Made by a program: the position numbers and the translations under genes | The notes under the pieces: model-generated | The model's database searches: none | Told to the model about the DNA's origin: nothing | What the model saw: the letters and a program-made list of their open reading frames with translations, nothing else | Assembly (NCBI GenBank): GCA_009733775.1 | Contig: WOGZ01000533.1 | Span: 1-16,614, forward strand | DNA: 16,614 bases | Direction: 5' to 3' | Source of the DNA: Alectoria sarmentosa | Taxonomy: Eukaryota; Ascomycota; Lecanoromycetes; Lecanorales; Parmeliaceae | In this document: positions 1 to 9,780 of the stretch, piece by piece | Layout: each line of letters opens with the position of its first letter | How positions within the stretch are numbered: the stretch's first letter is position 1

Positions 1-108
1 TAAAAAATTTCACTTTTTGCAAAAAAACGATTTTTTGAAAATTTTATTTTCAGGTCATTAAATGCACATTAAAAATCGATTGATATATAATTAATAAGTA
101 TATAAAAA
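1..108 (-). repeat. Segment shared with the 3' region of E2 (14064-14171)
   Basis: The reverse complement of this stretch aligns with 14064-14171. Shared blocks include ATCGATTTTT, then ATGTGCAT a few bases later, CTGAAAATAAA and GAAATTTTTT. In the best part (left about 70-100) nearly all differences are C/T or G/A. The match fades beyond about position 110. It indicates that the minus-strand element here and E2 have related 3' untranslated regions. Confidence 0.75.
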
Positions 109-157
109 CGATTATATCGAAAAAGAAAAATGTAAAAGACTTATAAATTATTATTTA

Positions 158-372
158 TCGATATAAAAATTTAAATATTAAGAGATAAATATCGAGAATA
201 TCGATTTTGAAACATAAATATCGAGAAATAAATATCGAAAATATCGACTTTAAAATATAAATATCGAGAAATAAATATCGAGAATATCGACTTTAAGATA
301 TAAATATCGAAAAATGAATATCGAGAGTATTAATTTTAAGATATAAGCATCGAAAAAAGAGCATCGAAGATT
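158..372. repeat. 43-bp ATCGA-rich minisatellite, about five copies
   Basis: Units begin at 158, 201, 244, 287 and 330, each exactly 43 bp apart. A unit starts TCGAYTTTDARA and carries two ATATCGA or AATATCGA blocks. Copies differ mostly by transitions. The same unit with the same 43-bp spacing is present in inverse at the right end of the window (anchors 16524, 16567, 16610). Confidence 0.88.
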
Positions 373-704
373 AATTATCGAAAATATTTTTTTATGAATT
401 TAAATATTATGATGTGAATATTAAAAAATGAAAATCGAAAATAATAATTTTAAAAATATAAATATCGAGAATTAAAAATGTTATAAACGTTAAAAATATC
501 GAAGATATAAATATTAAAAGCGTTAATTTTTAAAATGCGAGCGTTGAAAGTTTAAACGATATAAAAGTTATATGCGTCGACATTATTAATATTTAAAGCG
601 ACGATATCGTAAACGTATTAATAATATAATATAAAATAATAATAATAAAATAATAAAAAATTAATATGAGAATAAGCATCGAGAATATAAATATATTATA
701 AAAA
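240..704 (+). repeat. Left arm of a long inverted repeat
   Basis: This arm is the reverse complement of 16153-16614, apart from transitions and a few short indels. Shared landmarks include the 43-bp units, ATGAAAATCGAAAA, AATTTTTAAAATGCGAGCG and AATAATAATAAAATAA. Homology stops near 704 on this side and at 16153 on the other, exactly where the E3 5' LTR begins. It is best read as the 3' region of E3 matching the older opposite-strand relative that E3 entered. Confidence 0.85.
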
Positions 705-1689
705 AATTAAATTAATTTTCATAAAGTGAAAATGTATAACGATTAATATGTTAATTTTTATTATTCGTATTTAAATGAATTAATAAACGCGATTATCGAA
801 TTAAACGTTTAAAATCTTCAATAATGATAAACTTTAAATTTATTTATTTTATAATTATATAATTATTTTCGTAAATTTTATTATTATAATAAAATTTTAT
901 TTTTAATTACAATTTAAATAATAATCGTAAATTTTTATCTCGATCGCAAATCGAGTAATGTTATAAACATTCGTTTTAAATTTTAAAAATTATAAATGTG
1001 AGAATATAAAAAAAAAGTTTAAATACGAAAAATCTTTCAAATAACGCTTTAAAACATTTGTTATGATTTTAAAAAAAAAATCATTTTTTGAACTTTTCAA
1101 GCGTAATTTAATATAAAATATCGAGCGAGTCTTTAATTGAAATAATGTTAATTTAAATCGAATAAAAAATGATTATAAATCTTTTCGTTTCGATTGAATT
1201 AATTTAAAAAAACCTTTTCGAAAAAGTAATTCAAATTCGATGATAATCGAATTTTGAAAACGATGATCGTTTATAATTTTCAATAAATGAAATGTTAATC
1301 GTTTTACGTTATTTTAATTTTTTTAAGTTTTATTGAATTACGTTCGTGAAAAATAAACCTTAAATTTATAAATTAATTCGTTCAAATTTTTAAATCGTTT
1401 ATTTAATAAATATTGTTAATAATTATATTTTTTGAATAAAGATTTTTAAATAAAAAAGTTTAAAAAAATGATAATCGAGAATAATTATATTAAAATTTGA
1501 AATTTATTTTAATAAATTTTTAAAATGCGATAAGCGAAATAATTAATTTCATTGAAATTTTTTTTTTGTAATTAAACGATATTTTAATTTTTCGAGATTG
1601 TTTAAAGTAAATTTTTGAAAAAATTTATTATTAAATTATTTAACATTATCGTCATCGTTTAAGAAAAATAAGAATTAAGAAATTAATTA

Positions 1690-2792
1690 ATAAAATCACG
1701 ACGTGAACAATTTGATCTTTTATAAATAATAAATCGAAATTTGTTTTTAAATTTATTCGAGATCGAGCGCTTAACGAAATATATCAAATTTGATCTTAAA
1801 TAAAAATTTTATAAAATTATTAACGATTTATTTTTTAATGAAAATATATTTAAAATAATATTATTATTCACGATTTTTTCGCGTATAAAATAATATTAAA
1901 TATTGATATATTTAAAATAATTATAAAATTAAGAATTTTTAATCAAAATTATAATATTTTGATTATCATAAAAGATAATAATAATAAAAACGAAAATGAA
2001 ATCTTCGAATTTTAATTGAATTTACGTTATGAGAGCGCGTTTTATTTAAGTCGTATTATCGTTATTAAAAACGTCGATTATCGATTTAAAGATCACGAAA
2101 TTAAAATCGTTAAAAAGTTTTTTAAATTAAATCGTCTTTTTGATAATTTAAATTTAATCGATATATTCGATTTTATAAATAAATAATATCATCGTGAATT
2201 AACGTTTAAATAATTAATTTATAATTGTATTATCAAGATTAAACACGTAATTAAAAATAAATCGTTTAATGTTTTAATTATTAATTTAATCGATATCGAT
2301 ATATTCGCGTAATAAAACGAATTTTTCTTTATAAATAAATTTAAAATATAACGTATTTCGCAAATATTTAAAAAAAAAATTAATTGTTTTTTAATAAGAA
2401 TTATTAAAATTAAAAGCGTAATAAGAGATTATAAAAATAACGTAAATGATATTTAAACGAATATTTAATATCGCGTATATTAGAAAATTAATAACGAATT
2501 AATATAAAAAGCGAGACTTTTCGATAATTTTGAAATTTTCAACGACGAATTTTAAATGTGAAATTTTCATTAAAATATCGATGATTTTAACACGATCGTT
2601 TTATATATTATAATTTTTAAGAATCTTTTCGAAATAACTTTTTTAATTAAACGTTATAATGCGATTTTAACGATCGCGCATTATTTTTATATTTAAATAA
2701 TAAATATATAATCTTTAATTCATTATTCGAAATTTAACATTAAAAGCGCTTTTAAATTCGTTAATAACGAATCGATTAAGTTTCGCGATAAA
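1690..2792 (-). pseudogene. E3 pol, 3' part: end of RT and RNase H (decayed)
   Basis: Read on the minus strand from 2792, this continues the RT frame broken by E1. The RT tail comes first: a segment starting EFKSAFNVKFR, then RDR and YFEKILKNYN, as in copia RT C-termini. The RT-RNase H connection follows (AILNIRLNIIYV, where families have RPDIAYAV). RNase H then shows a degraded first Asp region, a stop where the conserved Trp before the SKRQ-like motif belongs, the YDNQN motif near 1965, and a KYINI-stop-YYFIRE block matching the usual KHIDIRYHFIRE. Stops fall mainly at Trp or Gln positions, as RIP predicts. The end near 1690 is approximate. This is a dead copy of the enzyme that copies element RNA into DNA and removes the RNA strand. 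Confidence 0.85.
2788..2792 (+). repeat. Target-site duplication of E1, left copy (ATAAA)
   Basis: ATAAA lies directly before the TG of the left E1 LTR and is repeated directly after the right LTR at 4586-4590. Five bp is the usual duplication length for copia integrases. Confidence 0.93.
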
Positions 2793-2963
2793 TGTTGAAA
2801 ACCAGTCTTTTGCGTAACGTACGTAAGTTTAACTCTAAAATCGACCTTAAAGTCGATCGTGTCTTGATATTATCTTGACGAATAAGCTTAAAAACACGAT
2901 TTTCTCATATTTTTTATATACTTAATTAACTTATATATAATATTTATCATATATTTTTTAATA
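2793..2963 (+). repeat. E1 left LTR (171 bp)
   Basis: It starts TGTTGAAAACCAG and ends TTTTTTAATA, where the right copy has CTTTTAACA. By hand count it differs from the right LTR at about 18 sites, all transitions, with no indel. It contains an ACGTACGT palindrome and an inverted repeat ATCGAC...GTCGAT (2840-2845 with 2852-2857) that could form a short stem. No TATA box can be singled out in such AT-rich DNA. Confidence 0.95.
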
Positions 2964-2977
2964 AATTATAAGCTCGA
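2964..2977 (+). other. E1 primer-binding site (initiator tRNA-Met, internal)
   Basis: AATTATAAGCTCGA follows the LTR directly. The same block follows the LTRs of E2 (AATTATAAACCCGAGC) and E3 (AATTATAAACTCGA). Reversing G-to-A and C-to-T changes gives GGTTATGAGCCC, the complement of the anticodon stem and loop of initiator tRNA-Met. Copia elements are known to prime from an internally cut half of this tRNA. Confidence 0.8.
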
Positions 2978-3143
2978 TTTGTGACGATAAAAAAATAACA
3001 TTTATTCTCGCATTTCTCATATATGAATATTTTATTAATAATGATTTAAATATCATTATTACATTGCGACAGCCCGTTTTTTTTGACTCGTAACTTTCGA
3101 CGAATTAGGTTATCGCAATTTAAAATACAAAAAATATCGAATC

Positions 3144-3457
3144 AAGTTCCTTCGCATAAGGCATTTCGTCTCATATCATCGAGTCATAAGTCCCTTCGCA
3201 CAGGGCATTCCGTTTCATATCATCGAATTATAAATTTCTTCGCACAGGGCATTTCGTTTCATATTATCGAACATTCAATCTCATTCGAACATTTCGTTTT
3301 ATATTATCGAACATTTTATTCTTTCAAGTTTTTACGCACAAAGCATTTCGTTTTATATTATCGAGTTATAAGTTCCTTCGCATAAAGCATTTCGTTTTAT
3401 ATTATCGAGTTACAAGTTTTTTCGTATAAAACATTTCGTCTTATATCATTAAATATT
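3144..3457 (+). repeat. 44-bp tandem array inside E1
   Basis: Units begin with AAG or AAA at 3144, 3188, 3232, 3326, 3370 and 3414, which are 44-bp steps apart from one irregular stretch at 3276-3325. The core is TTCGCAYARRGCATTTCG followed by TYTYATATYATCGA. Two diverged partial units run on to about 3520. The array is richer in GC than its surroundings. An open frame crosses it only because the unit lacks stops, so it is not a gene. Confidence 0.9.
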
Positions 3458-3671
3458 TTATTCTTTTTCAAATACAATTATAAAATATCGAATTAAATTC
3501 CTTCACACGAGCATTAAATCTCGAATTCAACGAACTTTTTATAATAAAAAAGAGAAATAAATTCTTATTTTTTATTGAGCTTCTCATAATAAAAAGGAAA
3601 AAAAGTTTTAAAATTATCGAACTTCTTATAAACAAAAAGATCAAATCTTAAAAGGTTTTTCAAAATAATAT

Positions 3672-3985
3672 AAAAACACGCCTTTAATTAAGACGTTAAA
3701 TCTCAAATTATTATTGAGCTTCTTATATTATAAAAAAAAAAAAAATCTTATATTAAAACAACTTCTTATATTATAAAAGAGAACAAATTTCTATATCAAA
3801 ATAACTTTTTATATCATTAAGAGAAATAAATTCTTATTCGAATTAAGCTTCTCATATAAAGAAAATTACGTTTTTAATTAAAACGTCAAGTTTTAAATTA
3901 TTATTGAGCTTTTTATATTATAAAAAAAAAAAAAATTTATATTAAAGTAACTTCTCATATTATAAAGAAAAACAAATTTCTTTTT
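3672..3985 (+). repeat. 190-bp tandem duplication inside E1
   Basis: The block TTATTGAGCT recurs at 3711 and 3901, 190 bp apart, with matching sequence on both sides: an AAACACGCCTTTAATTAA-like start, a long A run, then TTCTTATATTATAAA and AACAAATTTCT. The second copy is shorter. Related TTATTGAGCTTCTCATA motifs extend back to about 3575. Confidence 0.8.
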
Positions 3986-4017
3986 CGAGACGTCGTAACG
4001 TATCAAGTTCCTATATT

Positions 4018-4380
4018 AAAGCGATATCTCTTAAATTTTTATAAAGCTTTTTATATTATAAAGAAGAAAAAGTTTTTATATTAAAACATCGTAAAGTGCT
4101 ATAAAGAAATGTTTTTATATCAAAAAAAGCAACAAATTTTTATATCAAAGCGACATTTTTCAAATTTCTATAAAGCTTTTTATATTATAAAAGAAAAAAA
4201 GTTTTTATATTAAAGCATTATAAAGTGTTATAAAAAAATGTTCTCATATTAAAAAGAATAACAAATTTTTATATTAAAGCGACATTTCTTAAATTTCTAT
4301 AAAGCTTCTCGTATTATAAAGAAAAAAAAGTCTTTATATTAAAACATCGTAACGTATTATTATAAAAAAATGTTAAAATA
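4018..4380 (+). repeat. 129-bp tandem array inside E1, nearly three copies
   Basis: AAAGCGAYAT occurs at 4018, 4147 and 4276, exactly 129 bp apart, each followed by AAATTTYTATAAAGCTT, a purine run, ATTAAARCAT and, in the first two units, AACAAATTTTTATAT. The third unit is cut short before the right LTR. Copies differ mainly by transitions. Confidence 0.9.
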
Positions 4381-4414
4381 ATCGTATACGTTATCTTTTG
4401 ACGCTATAAGAAAA

Positions 4415-4585
4415 TGTTGAAAATCAATCTTCTACGTAACGTACGTAAGTTTAATTTTAAAATCGATTTTAAAGTCGATCGTGTCTTAACATTATCTTAG
4501 CGAATAAGCTTAAAAACACGATTTTCTCGTGTTTTTTATATACTTAATTAACTCATATATAATATTTATTATATATCTTTTAACA
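4415..4585 (+). repeat. E1 right LTR (171 bp)
   Basis: It starts TGTTGAAAATCAATC and ends CTTTTAACA. Directly before it is a short purine run (4408-4414, AAGAAAA) that may be the remnant of a polypurine tract. It is followed by the target duplication ATAAA. It is equal in length to the left LTR and differs from it only by transitions. Confidence 0.95.
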
Positions 4586-4590
4586 ATAAA
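4586..4590 (+). repeat. Target-site duplication of E1, right copy (ATAAA)
   Basis: It matches 2788-2792. Removing E1 and one copy joins the E3 RT frame: the codons for YIND-I end at 4591 and the frame resumes with the retained TSD bases. Confidence 0.93.
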
Positions 4591-7543
4591 AATATCGTTG
4601 ATATAAATAATTATAATAATTTTTTTTTCGTCATAAATAAAAACGTTGAAATCTTTCATTAAAAAACGATATTCGAATTTTCGAAAAAAGGTAAATATGA
4701 TGTTATATTAAATTTAAAACGATTATTTTAACTCATAAAGCGTTTTTTTAAAACGATAAATTTTATCGATATTATTCTTATATTTTTTAAATTAACGAAC
4801 GTATATAATCTCTTCGACGTTATTATATAAAAATACGATTTTAATATTTATTTAATTTAATTTCAAATCGAAAACGATTATTATAATAAAAATAATTTAT
4901 AAATTTATAAATTTAATAATAAAAACGAATTTTTTTTCAAAATCGATATTTTCGCGTTATATATAATTTTAAATTATTTATCGCGTTTTATATCGAATTA
5001 TCTCGTTAATTAAATCACGTTTAAATTTATAAATTTATTTATTTTTTAAAATTTTACGATTCGCTGAAAGTTTATAAAAATATTGAATTTTATTATCGAT
5101 CAAAAAATGATATTTTTTATTTATATTCAATTGTTAATTCATTTTATATAAAACGTTCGTTATTATCTCTTTATAAATATAAAACTCAAATAATTCGAAA
5201 TTATTTACCTTAATTAATAATGCGATGAAATTAAATATTGAGGTTTTTGAAAATGTAATAACGACGAAAACGATTTCGATAAAAAAGGTTTATTACGTAT
5301 TCGCAGAGATTGAATTTATAATAACGATAAAAAATTCTTTAATACGCGATTTCGACATTTAAAGAAGTTGTTAAATCGAAAATGTTTTTGAAATTGCGAT
5401 AACGATGTTGATAATAATCGTCGATAAAAAAAAATTCTTAAAGAATTTAAGAGAAAAGACTTTATTATTAATATTATTATTAATGTTATTTAAAATTATT
5501 ATTACAAACTTAATTCTCGTTATCGTATCGATTTCGATATATAATATTAAAAATTAATTAATAATAAATAATTTTTCATTTGAGAATTACATTTTGAAAT
5601 GATGATTTATTTATTTAATATTAAAATATTATTAAATTCGATCGTTTCGAATAAACATTCGATAAAAGTTATTTTCGTAATTTATTAAATGACTTTTTTT
5701 ATAATAATTATCGAATTTCTTTTAATTAATATCGAGAATTCGACGTTTTTCGTAAAGATTTTTTTATTTAATATATTTTAAATGAAATAAATTAAATTTA
5801 CGATTAAACTCGTTTTTATATAAGATTTTATTTATAATTGCGATAAATAAACGATTGCGAAAATAATTAATAATCGTAATAAATTTTGAGATTATAAATT
5901 TCGAGAGTTCGTTATTTATTAATAAAATATAAACTTTAATCATTAATGTTTAATTTAAACGTTTAAAAATCTCATTCATTTGAGAATTTTTAAAAATAAT
6001 GAATTTTCATTTTATTTTATAATCGTATTTAAAATTATTGAAGATTTAATTTTTAATCACAATGTTCTCGTTATTATAAATACGTTTAATAATAAAATCG
6101 TTATATTTTATATTAATTTTAAATGATTTAAAAACATTAAAAGCTTTATTTTTATAAATATCGAAATAAACATAAAATCTTTTATTAACGTTTTTTATAA
6201 ATTTAAATATTATTTAATAATTCGAACGAATATCAACGCTCGATATGAGATCAAAGATATCGAAATAAAATAATTCGTTAATATATTTGTTAAAAATTAA
6301 ATGTTTTTTATAAAATAGCGAGTGAAGATTTAATTTCACGTAAAGTATATAAACGTTTTCGAACGTCGAGAATTTAAATAAGTTTATTTTAATGAACATA
6401 TTCTCGAAACGAGCGACATTTTATTTTTTAAGATATTTTATATAAATATGTTATAAATCGAGAATCTCGATATTAATAATCGTTAAAATAAAAATTAAAT
6501 AATTTTCATTATCGAATATATAAAGATTATCGCGTTAAATGATTTATATTTTATTATATTCAATTTTGATTTCGTTAAGTGAAAATTTTATAAAATAATC
6601 ATTTTTAAATAAAATTTTTATAAAAATGAGATTGAAATCATTATTAAATATATATAAAACATTTTTAAAATTCAATGTTATGATTTGATGGTTGATTTTT
6701 TTGATTTCGATGCGAATAATGTTTATGATTACGATTAATAATGTTTTATTATACTCTTTAATAATGTGAAACGTTTTAAATAATTAATAATCGAAGAATT
6801 TATTTCGATTATAAATAATGTGTTTAATAATATAAGAATTAAGATAATTTAAATTTGAAATGTTTAAATCATTTTCGCGTAATTATTATAAGTTTTCGAT
6901 ATATTAAAATCTTTAAATTTCGATTTTTTGTTATTTTCGTTATTATTATTATCGTTTTTTCATTTATTTCTTCGTTTATTATTATTATTATTGTTAAAAA
7001 AGTTATTAATCGACGAGTTAATTTTATTATTATCGATTTTGTGATCGTCGAAATCATAATAATGCATATCGCATTTTTTACATAATTTGACGATTTTGAT
7101 AATGTCGATATAATAATTTAATTAACACTAGTTTTAATTTATAATTCGAACGAAAATTGAAAATAAATAAATAATAAAAATATATATAATTTGAGCGTGT
7201 TCAAAATAATAAATGTTTTGAAATCGTTACATAATTTCGTTTAAAATGTGTTTATATGATTTATTTTTATTAAATAAAATATGATTTTAAGAATATTATT
7301 CAATATAATCGTTATAAAAAAATCTTAAATTAAAATAAAATTATTAAATAGATAAGTTTTCGTTTAATTTGAATTGAATAAAAAAGTTTTGAAATTTTAT
7401 TAACGATTTTCGAAATTTATTAATATACTCGTTAAGATTATCGTTGCATTAATTTAACGTTAAATTATTAAAACGTTGAAACGCGTAAATTAAATATTTA
7501 GAATCTCGAAAAAAAAAAAAAAATTTAATTTGATTCACACGTT

Positions 7544-7548
7544 ATAAG
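7544..7548 (+). repeat. Target-site duplication of E2, left copy (ATAAG)
   Basis: ATAAG lies directly before the TG of the E2 left LTR and recurs directly after the right LTR (14713-14717). Confidence 0.95.
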
Positions 7549-7661
7549 TGTCGAAATTCAGATCACGTGACCCGGGCGTATGCGCTCGTAGCATAGATCG
7601 CATTTTCCTTCATAACACTTTTAAAGTAATACAATTAAATATTCTACATCATATTTTCATA
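7549..7661 (+). repeat. E2 left LTR (113 bp)
   Basis: It starts TGTCGAAATTCAG and ends ATTTTCATA, against ATTTCCACA in the right copy. By hand count about 17 of 113 positions differ between the two LTRs, all transitions, with no indel. It holds TCACGTGA (7563-7570, an E-box-like palindrome) and a GC-rich palindrome, imperfect here (7573-7588) but perfect in the right LTR. These are candidate promoter elements; function is not shown. Confidence 0.96.
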
Positions 7662-7677
7662 AATTATAAACCCGAGC
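7662..7677 (+). other. E2 primer-binding site (initiator tRNA-Met, internal)
   Basis: AATTATAAACCCGAGC directly follows the left LTR. Allowing for G-to-A changes it matches the complement of the initiator tRNA-Met anticodon arm (GGTTATGAGCCC). The same block is found after the LTRs of E1 and E3. The last bases (GAGC) fit the tRNA less well. Confidence 0.82.
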
Positions 7678-8940
7678 TTGTCCGGCGATCGTTACAAACA
7701 TAACTTATTTATTCATCACTATGATTACAATTGTTTTTAAACATTTCATGTCTATCGCAATGAGGCAGCCAATTATAAAGATCTTTATTTATTAATCTTT
7801 TTAAAATGAACAATTCTCACTTGCAAAATGATCTTTGAATTTAAATGATTATGATTCGAAATTCGGGGGTTAAGAGCCTTTCAACCCTCGACGAGCCGAA
7901 ATTATTCGCTTTTAACCGACGTCGCATGCGATTATACGATCGAATTATGATAAGACTTTTATAACATTGTTAATTTTCTTACGTGAAACACATTAAACAA
8001 AAAAAAATGCGCCTTTGTTTCTATGACATTTCATCAAATTAATGATTTACATTTTTAACGATGTATTGAATCAATAAAACAAATTGAATAACTGAATGCC
8101 AGCATTATTATCAATTTGATTATCATTTAAAATAACTCAAAACTGACTTCATTATCATTTAAACGCTTAAAAATTTATTTAAAACCAAAAATAATAAACT
8201 TTATATGTCAAAATTAACGTTTTGATTTTAAAAATTTCTTGAAAAAAAAAATTAAGATTTTATTATCGAATTCTTCATTCGTTATCGACAACATTTTATC
8301 ATCGTGATTATAAAGTCTAATTAACCTCAATCTCACGATGATAATCGTCGAAACGAATATTTTGAATTCGAGTTTTTAATTAAACAACATAAAAAGAGTG
8401 CAAATCCTTCAAAAAGGTTTACACGTTTACAATTATATTTAATATAATCCCAACCGAACCCAGCCTCTATTATTAAATTCAAAATCAAATCTTTTATATC
8501 ATTAACATCATTTCATTACAATATTGTCGCTCAAATTTATTGTTAATCCTCGCATAAGCATTTTTTATTGTTATTGCAGAACCTTGAAACACAGCGATAA
8601 TAATTAATTAATATCGATAAGGATTTAAACGACTTTGAGAAAGATTAACAAAACATTTATTTCATTTTTTTCATATTATCATTATGCGATAACGATTTTG
8701 AAGTTAATAAAAAGTCATTTGACGTTTTAAATGATATCGAAATCTTTGATTTACGCGTTAAAGGCAAACGGTCTCATTTATCAATTCTTTTTAAAATGTC
8801 CGAATCGTTCTTTGAATCGTTATTAAATTCATTTATTTCGATATCTTTTTAAAGCGGCAATTTTCAAATCGATTCGCCTTTAATCGTGATAAAAGTCTTA
8901 TTTTCGTTATTTTCGTCATTATTATTAATCTTTTATATCC
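7678..8940 (+). other. E2 long 5' leader, start of gag unclear
   Basis: About 1.2 kb between the primer site and the first recognisable gag sequence. It is less AT-rich than its surroundings and holds many CpA steps. A possible RNA hairpin pairs CGGGGGTT (7864-7871) with AACCCTCG (7883-7890), with one G-U pair. An ATG at 8797 lies in the gag-pol frame and begins MSESFFES, but stops follow soon after, so it is only a candidate start. No other gene is seen here. Confidence 0.6.
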
Positions 8941-9780
8941 CCTCATTTATTTTTTTCGATATCGATGATTAAATTTAATGTTTAAGATGTCGTTGAAAAT
9001 GTTTTTATAAATGATGAAGGCAGTTTTTTTTTGACTTTCATTATTATTTTAAAATTTATTATCGAATATATTAAATGAAGTGAAGATATTAACGATTGAT
9101 TGATGTTGAACAATCTTCAATTTTTTATTAACATCATTAAGCTTAAAACTTATATGATTATTCGTCAGCGTTTAAATTACGTTGATCATCAATTTATCAA
9201 AAAGCATAACGAGAATCCTTAAATTATGTTAAACGCCATCGATATTTATTATAAATTTACGAGTTCTAAACTCTACATCGAGCTTATGCGTCAATTATAT
9301 AACATCAATATCAATTTCGAAAAAAGCGTTCGTTAATATAAAAAGAATTTTCGCAAAATCAACGTCGAAATTGTTAATTTAAACGACTCATTATCACTGT
9401 CGAAATTTTATCTCATTTAATTTTTCTTTATAAAACTCGACGAAATTTACGATATCTTTATAATAACTTACACTCAAACCCATATGCTATATGATTCGAA
9501 AATAATTAAATTCGATTTAATTATTCACGGCGCAATGAATAAAAAGCGTTATATGCTCGCAATCAAAAAAGGTGATGTTGTTATGCTCGTTTATCGCAAT
9601 AATAAAAACAAATAATCCGTTAAGGGCGGTTTCGACGGCTTTGATTTCATTAATCGCGAAATTTATGTTTTTTATAAGGCCGCTGGTCGCAAATTCAAAC
9701 ATTCTCTTATTAAATATTGAATTAAATTCTTTCATTTAAAACTTGAAAAATTTATAAATGAATAAAAAAAGAAGAAGAAG
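8941..9780 (+). pseudogene. E2 gag domain with zinc-knuckle relic
   Basis: Weakly conserved, as gag usually is. AIDIYYKFTSSKLYIELMR (about 9235-9291) resembles the copia gag helix that normally carries a Trp. At 9664-9705 the spacing CX2CX3GHX4C survives as Y-VF-Y-KAAG-R-KFKH-S: both first Cys codons are TAT (from TGT), the Gly remains, and the His and last Cys are changed. A Lys run follows at 9766-9780. Gag would form the particle shell, and the knuckle would bind RNA. Confidence 0.72.

Larger units (their letters stand above)
1..1689 (-). other. E3 3' untranslated region, AT-rich, no gene
   Basis: This stretch follows the decayed RNase H domain of E3 and has no recognisable coding sequence on either strand. 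It holds a segment shared with the E2 3' region (1-108), a 43-bp minisatellite (158-372) and an arm inverted relative to the right margin (240-704). In 705-1689 I see only AT-rich sequence with scattered CpG and nothing further to annotate. Its assignment to E3 rests on position and on the E2 match. Confidence 0.6.
2793..4585 (+). mobile_element. E1: 1,793-bp non-autonomous miniature LTR retrotransposon
   Basis: E1 has two 171-bp direct LTRs, a 5-bp target duplication and a copia-type tRNA primer site after the left LTR, but no gag or pol sequence. Its 1,451-bp interior is mostly three tandem arrays with units of 44, 190 and 129 bp. This fits a TRIM/LARD-like parasite that is copied by proteins of an autonomous element. 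It sits in the RT domain of E3, directly after the YVDD-equivalent codons. Its LTRs are unlike those of E2 and E3 beyond the first few bases, so the helper family is not identified. Strand is given by the primer site. Confidence 0.92.
4586..7548 (-). pseudogene. E3 gag-pol, 5' part: gag end, protease, integrase, RT (decayed)
   Basis: Read on the minus strand, a Cys-rich gag segment (LCKKC at about 7085-7071, then an Asn/Lys-rich tail) may be a worn zinc knuckle. The protease region near 6830 (YLNS where YLDS is expected) is followed by VLYIFNNDFNLI, matching the usual VLYVP..NLLS. The pre-integrase and zinc region (about 6480-6330) shows HIYIKYLKK and YILYVK, with Cys turned to Tyr. The integrase core continues with NELFYFDIFD and on to the FKRLN-stop-TLM and YRMF blocks. 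RT (about 5040-4591) has KFKRDL, RYKTR, INIKIVFLYNN (first catalytic Asp lost), LYELK and finally YIND for YVDD at 4605-4594. Integrase and RT share one frame. The gag segment is in another, so an indel lies near 6840-6900. E2 interrupts the upstream gag at 7548. Confidence 0.85.

Noticed and set aside
158..372. CRISPR-like array
   Set aside because: Units are head to tail with no unique spacers, and the context is a fungal retrotransposon.
1490..1560. Candidate E3 3' LTR
   Set aside because: Only short AT-rich words match the LTR at 16035-16152, with indels and transversions; other pairs here differ by transitions only.
3083..3385. 100-residue plus-strand open frame
   Set aside because: It lies on the 44-bp tandem array, has no ATG at its start and no family signal; openness comes from the repeat unit.
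6855..7085. Hydrophobic plus-strand frame that looks like a membrane protein
   Set aside because: It is antisense to the E3 gag tail; the Ile/Phe richness comes from AT-rich codons.
9553..9594. Possible zinc knuckle with a KKGD motif
   Set aside because: The changes needed to restore Cys and His are not RIP-type; the site at 9664-9705 fits far better.
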